In this document: positions 1-7,891 of the stretch, in pieces | How the letters are laid out: each line of letters opens with the position of its first letter | How positions within the stretch are numbered: position 1 is the first letter of the stretch | The notes under the pieces: generated by a model | The model's input: only the letters and a program-made list of their open reading frames with translations | Database searches by the model: none | What the model was told of the DNA's origin: nothing | DNA from: Caproicibacterium sp. BJN0003 | Lineage (GTDB): Bacteria; Bacillota; Clostridia; Oscillospirales; Acutalibacteraceae | Direction of reading: 5' to 3' | NCBI RefSeq assembly: GCF_026314295.1 | Contig: NZ_CP111108.1 | Location: 2,356,001 to 2,420,000 of the forward strand | DNA: 64,000 nucleotides | Position numbers and translations under genes: made by a program

Positions 1-31
1 AGTCAAAAAATTATTAAAAGGAAGTGAAAAA

Positions 32-808
32 ATGAACGATTTACAAATTTTCAAAAATTCTGATTTTGGAGAACTTCGGACGATCGTCAAGGAAGGCGAA
101 CCGTGGTTTGTAGCGATTGATGTTTGCAAGGCATTAGAAATTGCTAATAGCCGCATGGCGGTTGATCGGCTTGACGAAGATGAAAAGGACGTCAGTTTAA
201 CTGACACCCTTGGTGGAAAGCAGCAAATGCAAATTGTCTCCGAGTCCGGCCTGTACAGTTTAGCCCTCGGAAGTCGCAAGCCACAGGCAAAGCCTTTTAA
301 ACGTTGGGTAACGCATGAAGTGATTCCATCAATCCGAAAGCATGGAGCGTATGCAACACCAGCAACGATTGAAAGCCTTATCCAAAACCCGGAAAGCGGA
401 ATCAAATTGTTAACTGCCCTTAAAGAGGAGCAGGACAAGCGCAAGGTGCTAGAGGATAAAGTTAATCAAGATAGGCCAAAAGTCCTCTTTGCGGACGCGG
501 TAGCGGCAAGTGAAAGCCCAATGCTGATTGGGGAGCTTGCCAAAGTTATTAAGCAAAATGGCGTAAACATTGGAGAGAAAAGATTGTTTGAATGGCTCCG
601 CAATAACGGCTATCTTATTCGACGCAAGGGGACAGACTATAATTCCCCAACCCAGAGATCAATGGAAATGGGGTTGTTTAAGGTAAAGGAAACCGCGATC
701 ACCCATTCAGACGGTCACATAACCGTAAACCGCACGACAAAGGTGACGGGACGCGGCCAGAGATATTTCGTAAATAAGTTTTTGGGAAGTGAAAATTATG
801 ATAACTGA
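32..808 (+). CDS. Phage antirepressor (Bro-N plus KilA-C/ANT type)
   Basis: The 258-residue protein has an N-terminal Bro-N domain (about 1-115; note PWFVAIDVCKALEIAN, VSESGLYSL and FKRWVTHEVIPSIRKHGAY) and a C-terminal KilA-C/ANT-type domain (about 145-255; LAKVIKQNGVNIGEKRLFEWLR and GRGQRYFVNKF). Such proteins antagonise prophage repressors or bind DNA during induction. The ATG follows AGGAAGTG. It is the first complete gene in the window, and the repressor region it would act on lies to the left. The family call is firm; the regulatory role is inferred from the family. Confidence 0.9.
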   Translation: MNDLQIFKNSDFGELRTIVKEGEPWFVAIDVCKALEIANSRMAVDRLDEDEKDVSLTDTLGGKQQMQIVSESGLYSLALGSRKPQAKPFKRWVTHEVIPSIRKHGAYATPATIESLIQNPESGIKLLTALKEEQDKRKVLEDKVNQDRPKVLFADAVAASESPMLIGELAKVIKQNGVNIGEKRLFEWLRNNGYLIRRKGTDYNSPTQRSMEMGLFKVKETAITHSDGHITVNRTTKVTGRGQRYFVNKFLGSENYDN

Positions 809-1025
809 AAAAGATATTCTGTCAATGCAAAGCGTTCTCCCAACTACAGCCGCTAAGTACATAAAAGAAACGCCAACGTTTATCCGTCTTGGCTTGCAGC
901 AAAATCGGCTCCCGATCGGAAGTGCTGTCCAGAATCCTAGCGGCAAATGGTCTTACCATATCAGCCCCGGACTGCTAGTTGCCTATCAAAAAGGCACGCT
1001 GAATATCGAAATCAAACCAAATTGA
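798..1025 (+). CDS. Small phage DNA-binding-like protein (excisionase/HTH_17 style)
   Basis: A 75-residue protein. ATG at 798 is preferred over the in-frame GTG at 789 because GGAAGTG (785-791) lies at the right distance before it. It overlaps the antirepressor stop by 11 bases, so it is translationally coupled. The pattern TAAKYIKETPTFIRLGLQQNRLPIGSA resembles excisionase/MerR-like helix-turn-helix proteins that follow antirepressors in Firmicute phages. It could be an Xis-like or plain regulatory protein; the exact role cannot be told. Confidence 0.6.
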   Translation: MITEKDILSMQSVLPTTAAKYIKETPTFIRLGLQQNRLPIGSAVQNPSGKWSYHISPGLLVAYQKGTLNIEIKPN

Positions 1026-1040
1026 AAGGAAGTAAAAGTC

Positions 1041-1304
1041 GTGGCGAACTTAATTGATATTGAAGCAAAAATTAAAATTCCCAATCGAATTAAAATTTCC
1101 AATCGAGAAGAAATCTTATCATGCGTGGGGCATTTGAAAAAAGCTTCCGACGAACTGAAAGCAGCTTTTTCAGTGCTGGAAGAAGATGAAATTCCAAAAG
1201 TCGACTATTTGAGAAAAGCCCAATTCATGCCGGAAGAATCAGAGCCAGATCATTTGAAAGAAATGCAGTTTTTAGGAGAAGATGATCCCGATCATGAAAA
1301 TTAA
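1041..1304 (+). CDS. Hypothetical acidic phage protein
   Basis: An 87-residue, Glu/Asp-rich protein starting at GTG after AAAGGAAGT. The first 45 residues look helical; the C-terminus is very acidic and carries two similar segments, LRKAQFMPEES and LKEMQFLGEDD, suggesting a small internal duplication. I recognise no family. It sits in the early operon and overlaps the next gene. Confidence 0.55.
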   Translation: MANLIDIEAKIKIPNRIKISNREEILSCVGHLKKASDELKAAFSVLEEDEIPKVDYLRKAQFMPEESEPDHLKEMQFLGEDDPDHEN

Positions 1305-1500
1305 TGGCTCAAAGCTAAAATTTCAGATGGCAATACACAATCTAACCCAAACAAAGCTTTCCAAAAAATCCGGCTTGTCAACCTACACTGTCTTTAACGC
1401 TTTAAACAGCAAGAATGTGCGGCCAATGACGGAAAGATTGCTTTCGAGAGCAATTGGGATTGAGGAAGGAAAAATTTTAGAGGAGGAAAAGAAATGCTAA
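1282..1500 (+). CDS. Small XRE/Cro-type helix-turn-helix protein
   Basis: About 72 residues, almost all a single HTH domain: NLTQTKLSKKSGLSTYTVFNALN matches the Cro/C1 helix-turn-helix. The start is ambiguous: ATG 1282 is only 3 bases after AGGAG (1274-1278), while ATG 1294 is 15 bases after it. It overlaps the stop of the previous gene. It is likely a phage transcription regulator of Cro type; no operator was identified. Confidence 0.65.
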   Translation: MIPIMKINGSKLKFQMAIHNLTQTKLSKKSGLSTYTVFNALNSKNVRPMTERLLSRAIGIEEGKILEEEKKC

Positions 1501-1712
1501 AAGAGCAAGTATGCAGCGTTTGCGGAAATAAATTCTTGCCTATTAAAAACAAGGTTTATCTATCGTACGAGCCAAAAGGAATTACTGATAGCCTTAAAAG
1601 CCCATCTGATGTTTTTGACACTATGGACTGCCCTTATTGCGGTTGCCAAACCTTGCTTAAGAAACGGTTTCCAATAGTGAGAAACAAGGAGGAAAAGCAA
1701 TGGACCTATTAG
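1494..1712 (+). CDS. Small zinc-ribbon phage protein
   Basis: A 72-residue protein with CxxC knuckles near both ends (CSVCGN at 7-12 and CPYCGC at 46-51), the layout of a zinc ribbon. ATG overlaps the preceding stop and follows GAGGAAAAGAA. No enzymatic domain is seen. Zinc-ribbon miniproteins of this kind are common in early regions of clostridial phages and mostly have no known role. Confidence 0.6.
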   Translation: MLKEQVCSVCGNKFLPIKNKVYLSYEPKGITDSLKSPSDVFDTMDCPYCGCQTLLKKRFPIVRNKEEKQWTY

Positions 1713-1873
1713 AGTATGTGGGATTGATCGCTATTGTATCGGTAGCAATCTATTCAGTCAAAAAGATTTCGGTTTCCTGCTATCGAAAAAAGGCCATGCG
1801 CGAATGGGCGCGTGAGCAAAGGCACGTTGCAAATTTGAAAAGCAAAAATAGAGTAGAAATGAGGGTTGAGTGA
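1700..1873 (+). CDS. Small single-span membrane protein
   Basis: A 57-residue ORF with an excellent AAGGAGG before ATG 1700. The N-terminus (EYVGLIAIVSVAIYSV) is one transmembrane span, followed by a basic cytoplasmic tail. It overlaps the preceding CDS by 13 bases and shares TGATG with the next one, so it fits the coupled operon. Function unknown. Confidence 0.55.
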   Translation: MDLLEYVGLIAIVSVAIYSVKKISVSCYRKKAMREWAREQRHVANLKSKNRVEMRVE

Positions 1874-2268
1874 TGGACAAACTAAAACCGTGCCCGTTCT
1901 GCGGAGGGAAAGCAAGAATCAGAACTGTACTAAATGATAATTTTGTGGAATGTGGTAATTGTTGGTCTCATGGACCGCACGTTCTCGGGTTTAATATGAC
2001 CAAGGAACAAGCCATTTCTGCGTGGAATCGTTGTCCAAAAGCGAAAAGCAGATCTGAAATTATCAAAGGCCTTTGGAAACTTTACGATAAATACGAAGAT
2101 GCGGAACATGTTATATGCGGAGATGCCGCAAGGCTATTGCAATCTTCACTGGAAAATAAGGCAATGAACTGTGAGGGGTGTAAACATATCTCTGATTCTG
2201 CATTTGAGCCCCCCTGTGACAGCTGTATGCGGTTAAAACCTGATTGGTACACCACAGAGGAAAAATGA
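1873..2268 (+). CDS. Lar-like restriction-alleviation/zinc-ribbon protein
   Basis: A 131-residue protein. The N-terminal about 50 residues match the Lar family: KLKPCPFCGGKA, CGNCWSHGP, then AISAWNR. In Rac and lambda-like phages Lar/Ral lowers type I restriction of incoming DNA. The C-terminal half has a second cysteine cluster (CEGCKHIS and CDSCMR) of the kind found in other phage miniproteins, so the gene may be a fusion of two zinc-binding modules. The start is ATG 1873 in the TGATG overlap; a GTG at 1870 is also in frame. The anti-restriction role is inferred only from the family. Confidence 0.7.
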   Translation: MDKLKPCPFCGGKARIRTVLNDNFVECGNCWSHGPHVLGFNMTKEQAISAWNRCPKAKSRSEIIKGLWKLYDKYEDAEHVICGDAARLLQSSLENKAMNCEGCKHISDSAFEPPCDSCMRLKPDWYTTEEK

Positions 2269-2269
2269 A

Positions 2270-2740
2270 ATGAGTATTGGACATGAGCTTGAATTTGTCA
2301 AGCAATCCATAAGCCGAAGCAAAAATAAATCTAATGCAGCATTGCTTGTCCAATGCAAACAAAGCTTATTAGATCAGGAAACGCTTAGAAATGGAAAACA
2401 AATAAACTTGCGCAAGGCCAAATTGCTTTCATATGATGCCATGCTGGAAAATGGATATTCCCCTCAAATGCTTATGCCCTGGGACGATATTAAATCAGAT
2501 AACAGCCATTTAAGGGACGAGCTTTACAAGGCTGCAATGAAAATCATAAAAAATGAATTAACGGAATCCCAAAGAACGATTGTACTAAAACGGATTAGTG
2601 GAGAGAGAGTAAAAGACATTGCCTTAGAAATTGGGATTACCCCCACAACCGTAAGCGACCAGTATAAAAAGGGGCTTGAAAGAATCAAGAAATTTCTAAA
2701 ATATGTGGAGCCTTACATAAAAAGAATGGAGGAAAATTAA
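2270..2740 (+). CDS. Sigma-70 region 4-like phage regulator
   Basis: A 156-residue protein whose C-terminal half (about 95-145) carries a region-4-like HTH: LTESQRTIVLKRISGERVKDIALEIG followed by TPTTVSDQYKKGLERIKK. The N-terminal half is not recognised and lacks a clear sigma region 2. Proteins like this act as phage sigma-like factors or activators. A second, different region-4-like regulator sits at 10746-11126, so this one may serve early or middle genes. Confidence 0.65.
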   Translation: MSIGHELEFVKQSISRSKNKSNAALLVQCKQSLLDQETLRNGKQINLRKAKLLSYDAMLENGYSPQMLMPWDDIKSDNSHLRDELYKAAMKIIKNELTESQRTIVLKRISGERVKDIALEIGITPTTVSDQYKKGLERIKKFLKYVEPYIKRMEEN

Positions 2741-3039
2741 TGTCAGAACAAAAAAATACCGCTCTGAACGCTACCAACATTCAGAGTGGCAAAGAAAAAC
2801 CATCTGAACCAACCTTACCACATTCCATTAAAAAAAGCAAGATTTCTCTCGAGGACTGCCCCGAGAATTACATCAACATGACAAAGGCATTACTTAAATT
2901 GATAGAAGTCGTGTCTTGCTTTGATGGGAAAGTGACATCTTCAAGAATGGAACAAAGCACAGAGCCCTATGCAACGGTCGAATGTTTAATTGATGGACAC
3001 GCTTATTCAGTTGACTTTTCAAAGAAACTTGAATTTTGA
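2740..3039 (+). CDS. Hypothetical phage protein
   Basis: A 99-residue protein whose ATG overlaps the stop of the previous gene (TAATG) after GGAGGAAAAT. The first 40 residues are polar and low-complexity (Ser/Thr/Lys/Glu); the rest (about 47-99) could form a small fold. It is followed at once by the Gp157 gene and so belongs to the recombination operon. No family recognised. Confidence 0.5.
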   Translation: MSEQKNTALNATNIQSGKEKPSEPTLPHSIKKSKISLEDCPENYINMTKALLKLIEVVSCFDGKVTSSRMEQSTEPYATVECLIDGHAYSVDFSKKLEF

Positions 3040-3049
3040 GGTGAAAGAA

Positions 3050-3568
3050 ATGGGAATTATTAACGGACTTTACGAAGTCGGCAGTAACTATAAAGCGTTT
3101 TTGGACGCATTGGAAGCCGGAGAAATCCCTGACGAAGCAGTCGAAGATACTTTGGGCGCGATTGACGGAGAATTTGAAGAAAAAATTGACTCTATCGCTT
3201 GCATTGTAAAGCAATTAGATGCAGATGCTACGGCGATCAAAGCCGAAAAGGACAAGCTTTCCGAGAGGCAATCTGTAAAAGAACACCAGCGCGATCGCAT
3301 GAAAGATTATATCAGACAGGCAATGGCACTTGTAGGAAAAAGCAAAATTGAAACCCCTAGGAACAAAGTCTCTATCGGAAAACCATCAAAATCCGTCGTT
3401 ATTACAGACTTGCATATTCTTAAAAATTGTCAAGAAGCTTGGAAGCCTTATGATTACGGAAAGCCAACAAACGTTGACAAGGCAAAGCTAAAAGAAATTT
3501 TACAGGCTGGAAAATTGGTTGATGGAGCGGAACTAAGAGACGGCGCACCTAGATTGACAATTAAGTGA
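3050..3568 (+). CDS. Siphovirus Gp157-family protein
   Basis: A 172-residue protein starting at ATG 3050 after GAGGTGAAAG. The long coiled coil at about 40-100 (EFEEKIDSIACIVKQL... and EKDKLSERQSVKEHQRDRMKDYI) followed by KSKIETPRNKVSIGKPSKSV is the signature of the Siphovirus Gp157 family, which in streptococcal phages has been linked to phage resistance and is nearly always encoded beside single-strand annealing proteins. Here it lies directly upstream of the ERF gene. The molecular role is not established. Confidence 0.85.
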   Translation: MGIINGLYEVGSNYKAFLDALEAGEIPDEAVEDTLGAIDGEFEEKIDSIACIVKQLDADATAIKAEKDKLSERQSVKEHQRDRMKDYIRQAMALVGKSKIETPRNKVSIGKPSKSVVITDLHILKNCQEAWKPYDYGKPTNVDKAKLKEILQAGKLVDGAELRDGAPRLTIK

Positions 3569-3578
3569 GGTAAAAAAG

Positions 3579-4172
3579 ATGAAAATTGAATCTCAACTTT
3601 TGGAAGTCCAAAAAGAGTTAAAAGCCCCAAAAGGCCAATATAACAGTTTCGGAAAATACAACTATCGGAGTTGTGAGGACATCTTGGAAGCGGTAAAACC
3701 GATTTTATCAAAAAATGGGCTTTCCCTTGTCTTGTCAGACAGCGTGATTTTATCCGGCGATTGGCATTACATAATGGCAACGGCAAGACTAAAAAATGCA
3801 GATGGAGAAGCAATCGAAGTCACGGCATATGCCAGGGAATCACAGTCAAAAAAAGGTATGGACGACAGCCAGATTACCGGAACCGCTTCCAGCTATGCGC
3901 GCAAATACGCTCTGAATGGCCTGTTTTTGATTGATGATACCAAAGACGCAGACACCGACGGATACAAAAAAGCGGCTGACAGACCGGCAGATAAGCCAAA
4001 AGAATATATCTGTGAAGAATGTGGAAAGCCGATAAAGCCTTTTAAAACGCTAAAAGGCGAAATAATCGGAGTCGAAGCCCTAGTTGCAAATACAAAAGCA
4101 AGATACAAAAAAGCTTTGTGCGCCGAATGCTCTGTAAAGGCGAAAGCGGAGAAATTGAAAGATGGAACTTGA
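3579..4172 (+). CDS. erf: ERF-family single-strand annealing recombinase
   Basis: A 197-residue protein. Residues 1-135 match the ERF superfamily: FGKYNYRSCEDILEAVKPIL, then the conserved ITGTASSYARKYALNGLFLIDD. ERF proteins anneal complementary single strands in phage homologous recombination and circularisation. The C-terminal 55 residues form a CxxC...CxxC zinc ribbon (ICEECGKPIK and LCAECSVK), common in Firmicute phage ERFs. Partners in the same run are Gp157 upstream, SSB and a RusA-type resolvase downstream. ATG follows GAGGTAAAAAAG. Confidence 0.9.
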   Translation: MKIESQLLEVQKELKAPKGQYNSFGKYNYRSCEDILEAVKPILSKNGLSLVLSDSVILSGDWHYIMATARLKNADGEAIEVTAYARESQSKKGMDDSQITGTASSYARKYALNGLFLIDDTKDADTDGYKKAADRPADKPKEYICEECGKPIKPFKTLKGEIIGVEALVANTKARYKKALCAECSVKAKAEKLKDGT

Positions 4173-4692
4173 TTTTGAGGGTTGCCACCTACTGATTGAC
4201 GATCGCGGTTCTTGGCTATGCCTACATACCCCACAAGACCGCCTCGCAAAAAGGATTTGTGATGCGGTTGAGAAGGACAAGATTTATACCGCCAAAATAT
4301 CTAGGAAAAGAAAGAAACGCAGTCTTGACTCTAACGCCTATTTTTGGACGTTATGTGACAAACTCGCGGAGAAAACCGGCATTCCAAAATCTGAAATTTA
4401 CCGGCAGGAAATACAGGACATTGGCGGTAATTGTGAAATGGTGACAATCAAAAAAGAGGAAGCGGAAAAATTTTGCCATTTATGGGAATCTCATGGTATA
4501 GGCTGGATTGCGAAGCCATTATCAGAATCTTATGGACTGATTAATATAATCGCCTATCAAGGATCGTCAACATATGATACGGCGCAGATGTCACGGCTTA
4601 TCGACACGATTGTGCAGGACTGCAAGGCACAAGGGATTGAAACGCTTCCACCCGACAAATTGGAAGAAATGAAATCGAGGTGGAACCCGTGA
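4162..4692 (+). CDS. NinB-like phage recombination protein (tentative)
   Basis: A 176-residue protein overlapping the ERF stop by 11 bases. The middle part, KKRSLDSNAYFWTLCDKLAEKTGIPKSEIY, resembles NinB-like proteins (KxRS..QNayfh pattern), which cooperate with phage recombinases. The tail ends in LPPDKLEEMKSRW, a common ending in this family. The assignment rests on pattern and on position between ERF and SSB. Confidence 0.55.
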   Translation: MELDFEGCHLLIDDRGSWLCLHTPQDRLAKRICDAVEKDKIYTAKISRKRKKRSLDSNAYFWTLCDKLAEKTGIPKSEIYRQEIQDIGGNCEMVTIKKEEAEKFCHLWESHGIGWIAKPLSESYGLINIIAYQGSSTYDTAQMSRLIDTIVQDCKAQGIETLPPDKLEEMKSRWNP

Positions 4693-4982
4693 AAGAAGAA
4701 TACTGTATCATGCCATGCGGACTTTTTTGGTTAAATAAGCGGTATGAAGGGCTTGTCCGGCACGAAGTGTTTTTCGGTCCGTATCGCCAAAAATCAATCG
4801 ATCTCGGGCTAGTTGTTTTCCTAAAGCCTGAAATGCACAACGAGAGCAATTATGCAGTGCATTGCAAATGCGGTCATAAGTTTGACTTGATGCTAAAGCA
4901 AGCCGGGCAAAAAGCTGCAATGGAAAAGTACGGTTGGGACACACAAAAATTTATTGAAGAGTTTGGGAGGTCTTATTTGTAA
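4689..4982 (+). CDS. Hypothetical phage protein with zinc-like cluster
   Basis: About 97 residues. GTG 4689 is preferred because GAGGTGG ends 5 bases before it; a GTG at 4680 inside that site would also be in frame. The N-terminus MPCGLFWLNKRYEGLVRHEVFFGP is shared by other phage proteins of this type, often encoded next to SSB. HCKCGHKF near residue 60 could bind metal. Function unknown. Confidence 0.5.
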   Translation: MKEEYCIMPCGLFWLNKRYEGLVRHEVFFGPYRQKSIDLGLVVFLKPEMHNESNYAVHCKCGHKFDLMLKQAGQKAAMEKYGWDTQKFIEEFGRSYL

Positions 4983-4984
4983 TA

Positions 4985-5641
4985 ATGAAAACAATAAATT
5001 TGCTTGGAAAAAAATTCGGTAGGCTTACAGTAATTAGTCGAGCAAGCAACAATAAGCATGGGAAGGCACGGTGGCTATGCCAATGTGAATGTGGCGAAAG
5101 AAAAGTTATTTTGTCAGACAGCTTACTATCAGGGAAAACAAAAAGTTGCGGTTGTTATAGAAAAGAGGTTACCCCACATAACCATTTGCCTAAGCATGGA
5201 ATGTCTGGAACACGGCTTTGGACTATTTGGTGCGGTATGAAAAGCAGATGCTATTATCCTAAAAACATTGCTTTCAAAAACTATGGTGGACGTGGAATAA
5301 GAGTTTGTTCTGAATGGAAAAATAATTTTTTAGCGTTTCACGAGTGGGCTTTAAATAATGGGTATGCTAGCAATCTTACGATTGACCGTATCAACTGCAA
5401 TGGAAATTATGAGCCAAAAAATTGTAAATGGTCTACATATGAAGAGCAAGAAAACAATAGAAGAGACACTGTTTATTTAACAATTCAAGGGCAAACGCTT
5501 TCGATCTCAGAATGGTCGAAGAAAGTCGGAATATCCGCTGCTACATTGCGAAACAGGATTTCAAGTGGATGGAAAGAAAGTGAAATGCTTTTGAAACCAG
5601 ATTTTAACAACAAGAATATTAGGAGGAATTTATATGCTTAA
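4985..5641 (+). CDS. HNH/AP2-like homing-type phage protein
   Basis: A 218-residue protein. The N-terminus has a zinc-knuckle module (RWLCQCECGER and KSCGCYRKE); the middle is the conserved block LWTIWCGMKSRCYY...NYGGRGIRVCSEW and LTIDRINCNGNYEPKNCKW; the end (ISEWSKKVGISAATLRNRISSGW) is a helix-turn-helix NUMOD-like module. This architecture is typical of free-standing homing endonucleases and related phage genes. The ribosome binding site is distant (GGGAGG about 14 bases before ATG), its base use is more AT-rich than the neighbours, and its end overlaps the ssb start by 8 bases. These points suggest a mobile insert. Confidence 0.7.
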   Translation: MKTINLLGKKFGRLTVISRASNNKHGKARWLCQCECGERKVILSDSLLSGKTKSCGCYRKEVTPHNHLPKHGMSGTRLWTIWCGMKSRCYYPKNIAFKNYGGRGIRVCSEWKNNFLAFHEWALNNGYASNLTIDRINCNGNYEPKNCKWSTYEEQENNRRDTVYLTIQGQTLSISEWSKKVGISAATLRNRISSGWKESEMLLKPDFNNKNIRRNLYA

Positions 5642-6041
5642 TTCTGTGAATCTTCAAGGCAGATTTACCGCAACGCCGGAGATCAGGAAGACTTCAAATG
5701 ATATATCAGTCACTTCTTTTACTTTGGCAAACGACATTGGGTATGGGGAGAAGAAAAAAACTGCGTTTATAGATTGTGTTGCTTGGCGCGGTACTGCGGA
5801 ACTGATTTGCAAGTGGTTTAAGAAGGGAAGCATGGCTATTGTGCAAGGAGCTATTCAGACTCGCTCTTATACAGACCGCGACGGAAATAAGCGCAAGGCA
5901 TTTGAAATTGTGGCAGATAATGTGCATTTTGCAGAAAGCAAACGTGATCGTTCTGACTATCAGCCAGCAAATAATCCCGGATATGATAATGGAAGCAATG
6001 AAAAATTCGAAGATATTACAGATGACGATCTCCCGTTTTGA
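5634..6041 (+). CDS. ssb: Single-stranded DNA-binding protein
   Basis: A 135-residue SSB with the usual OB-fold (about 1-105: MLNSVNLQGRFTATPEIR, FIDCVAWRGTAELICKWFKKG, GAIQTRSYTDRDGNKRKAFEIVAD), a short disordered linker and the acidic C-terminal tip DDDLPF that docks partner proteins. It coats ssDNA during phage replication and works with ERF. AGGAGG precedes ATG 5634. Confidence 0.95.
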   Translation: MLNSVNLQGRFTATPEIRKTSNDISVTSFTLANDIGYGEKKKTAFIDCVAWRGTAELICKWFKKGSMAIVQGAIQTRSYTDRDGNKRKAFEIVADNVHFAESKRDRSDYQPANNPGYDNGSNEKFEDITDDDLPF

Positions 6042-6049
6042 GGTGAAAT

Positions 6050-6349
6050 ATGGAAATTGAAAGCTATTTGCATATAGGCAAAGAAAACGCAATCTCTCGC
6101 AATGAACTATCTCGCTTGACCCATAGGGCAGATCGTGAGATTCGGAATGACATCAAAGAAGCCAATATTCGCTTAGAAAAATTCAGTGATTACAGAATCC
6201 TGTCTTCCTCTAAAAATCGTGGCTATTGGCTTACGAATGATGTTTCTGAAATGGAAGAGTACATAAAAGAGAGCGAACACAGAATTAGCCAGCAGCGCAA
6301 AAACGACAATCCTATTTATAGCCTAGTTGGGAGGTGTAAAGGTGGCTGA
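6050..6349 (+). CDS. Small HTH phage protein
   Basis: A 99-residue protein whose first 70 residues look like a winged helix: NAISRNELSRLTHRADREIRNDIKEAN, then a wing-like SSSKNRGYWLTND. The sequence pattern is common in clostridial phages just before replication initiators. Probably DNA-binding; target unknown. It overlaps the start of the following replication gene by 8 bases. Confidence 0.55.
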   Translation: MEIESYLHIGKENAISRNELSRLTHRADREIRNDIKEANIRLEKFSDYRILSSSKNRGYWLTNDVSEMEEYIKESEHRISQQRKNDNPIYSLVGRCKGG

Positions 6350-7046
6350 AAAAAGAATGTTTGCAAAAAGTGTAATTGATAGCGACATATTTCTTGACAT
6401 GCCATTATCAACACAAGCCTTATATTTTCATTTATCAATGAGAGCAGATGACGACGGGTTTATCAATAACCCCAAAAAGATTCAGAGAATGATTGGGTGT
6501 TCTGACGACGATATGAGGATTCTGTGTGCCAAAAGTTTCATAATCCCTTTTGAGAGTGGAGTCGTAGTAATTAAGCATTGGAAAATACATAATTACATTC
6601 AAAAAGACAGGTATAAGGAAACAATTTATCTTGAAGAAAAATCTTCGCTTAAAGAAAACAAAAACAAGGAATACGAGAGGGTTCAAGACCCTTGTACACA
6701 GAATGTATACAACATGGATACGCAGATTAGATTAGATAAGATTAGATTAGATAAGGTTAGTGTAGAGGGAAACGCTCCCCAACCAAAAGCCATCACATCA
6801 ACACATCAATTCAATCCTCCCTCTATCGAAGAAGTGAAATCCTATTGTTCAGAAAGAAAGAATGGGATTGATGCTGAACGGTTTATCGACTTCTATGCTT
6901 CCAAAGGTTGGCTGATTGGAAAAACCAAAATGAAAGATTGGAAAGCTGCTATTCGGACATGGGAACGGAGAGATAAGAGCAACGCTCCAAAGCAAAGCAA
7001 TTTTCCCGATTACAGTAACGACGTTCCGGATTTCTTGGGGAGGTAG
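6342..7046 (+). CDS. Phage replisome organiser, DnaD/replication-initiator type
   Basis: A 234-residue protein starting at GTG 6342 after GGGAGGT (6329-6335). The N-terminal winged helix (KRMFAKSVIDSDIFLDMPLSTQALYFHLSMRADDDGFINNPKKIQRM) is the standard start of Firmicute phage replisome organisers; the C-terminus (FIDFYASKGWLIGKTKMKDWKAAIRTWE) is a DnaD-like tail. It would open the phage origin and recruit the helicase through the loader encoded next. A perfect 15-bp tandem repeat at about 6726-6755 lies between the two domains and may mark the origin. Confidence 0.85.
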   Translation: MAEKRMFAKSVIDSDIFLDMPLSTQALYFHLSMRADDDGFINNPKKIQRMIGCSDDDMRILCAKSFIIPFESGVVVIKHWKIHNYIQKDRYKETIYLEEKSSLKENKNKEYERVQDPCTQNVYNMDTQIRLDKIRLDKVSVEGNAPQPKAITSTHQFNPPSIEEVKSYCSERKNGIDAERFIDFYASKGWLIGKTKMKDWKAAIRTWERRDKSNAPKQSNFPDYSNDVPDFLGR

Positions 7047-7048
7047 AC

Positions 7049-7888
7049 TTGGACGACATTTTGAAAGCTATCGACGGAATAGCAGAAAGACAGCGATCAG
7101 CTTATCCGGAGGCTGAGGGCGATTACAGGGTTGACGGAATTCTATATTGTGGCAAATGCAAAACGCCAAAAGAAAAAGAATACGCCATACCGTGGACAGG
7201 CAATAAAAAGATTCTTCCGGTTTTGTGCAAATGCCAAAAAGAACAATATCAATCCGATCAGGAGAACCTTAAAAAGACGGATTTTGAAATGCGGGTTGAT
7301 CGGTTGAAGCGAGAAGGAATCACAGATAGCAAGTATCTATCCTGCAGCTTTGAAAATGACGACAGCCCAAAATCAAAGAATTCTGTGATTTGCCGGCGGT
7401 ATGCTAGTAAATTCAGCGAGATTGAAAAAAAGAATATTGGGTTGTTGCTATATGGGGACGTCGGAACCGGGAAAACCTTTTATGCCGCATGCGTTGCGAA
7501 TTATTTGCTAGCAAAATGTATTCCTGCTTCGATCACAAATTTCCCCGACCTCCTGTCATTGATTTTTAAGGACAAGGGCGCGATCGCAAAGCTGCAGTCC
7601 TTTTCCCTGCTGGTGATTGATGATCTTGGTGTTGAGCGAAATAGCGATTATAGCATGGAGCAAATATATAACGTGATTGATGCCCGCGTGCGTTCCGGTA
7701 AACCAATGATCGTCACCACCAATTTATCAGCAGCAGAATTGATTCACCCTGCGGATTTGGCACATAAGCGAATTTACGATCGGATAATGGAAGCTTGCCC
7801 TGTAATGCTCAAATTCGAAGGAAATAGCAGACGTGGCGTTAAAGCATACCAGAAAGCCGCAGAAGCAAAGAAAATTTTAGGAGTGTAA
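7049..7888 (+). CDS. dnaC: DnaC/IstB-type helicase loader ATPase
   Basis: A 279-residue protein starting at TTG 7049 after GGGGAGGT. The N-terminal part has a four-cysteine cluster (C34, C37, C60, C62). The AAA+ core shows Walker A GDVGTGKT (136-143) and Walker B LLVIDDLG (187-194), then the sensor IVTTNLS. It is the usual DnaC-like loader that places the host DnaB helicase at the phage origin, paired with the initiator just upstream. Confidence 0.92.
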   Translation: MDDILKAIDGIAERQRSAYPEAEGDYRVDGILYCGKCKTPKEKEYAIPWTGNKKILPVLCKCQKEQYQSDQENLKKTDFEMRVDRLKREGITDSKYLSCSFENDDSPKSKNSVICRRYASKFSEIEKKNIGLLLYGDVGTGKTFYAACVANYLLAKCIPASITNFPDLLSLIFKDKGAIAKLQSFSLLVIDDLGVERNSDYSMEQIYNVIDARVRSGKPMIVTTNLSAAELIHPADLAHKRIYDRIMEACPVMLKFEGNSRRGVKAYQKAAEAKKILGV

Positions 7889-7891
7889 TTC

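Noticed and set aside
6726-6755. CRISPR-like repeat
   Set aside because: The units are directly adjacent without spacers and lie in a coding frame; no other repeat-spacer structure was seen in the window.
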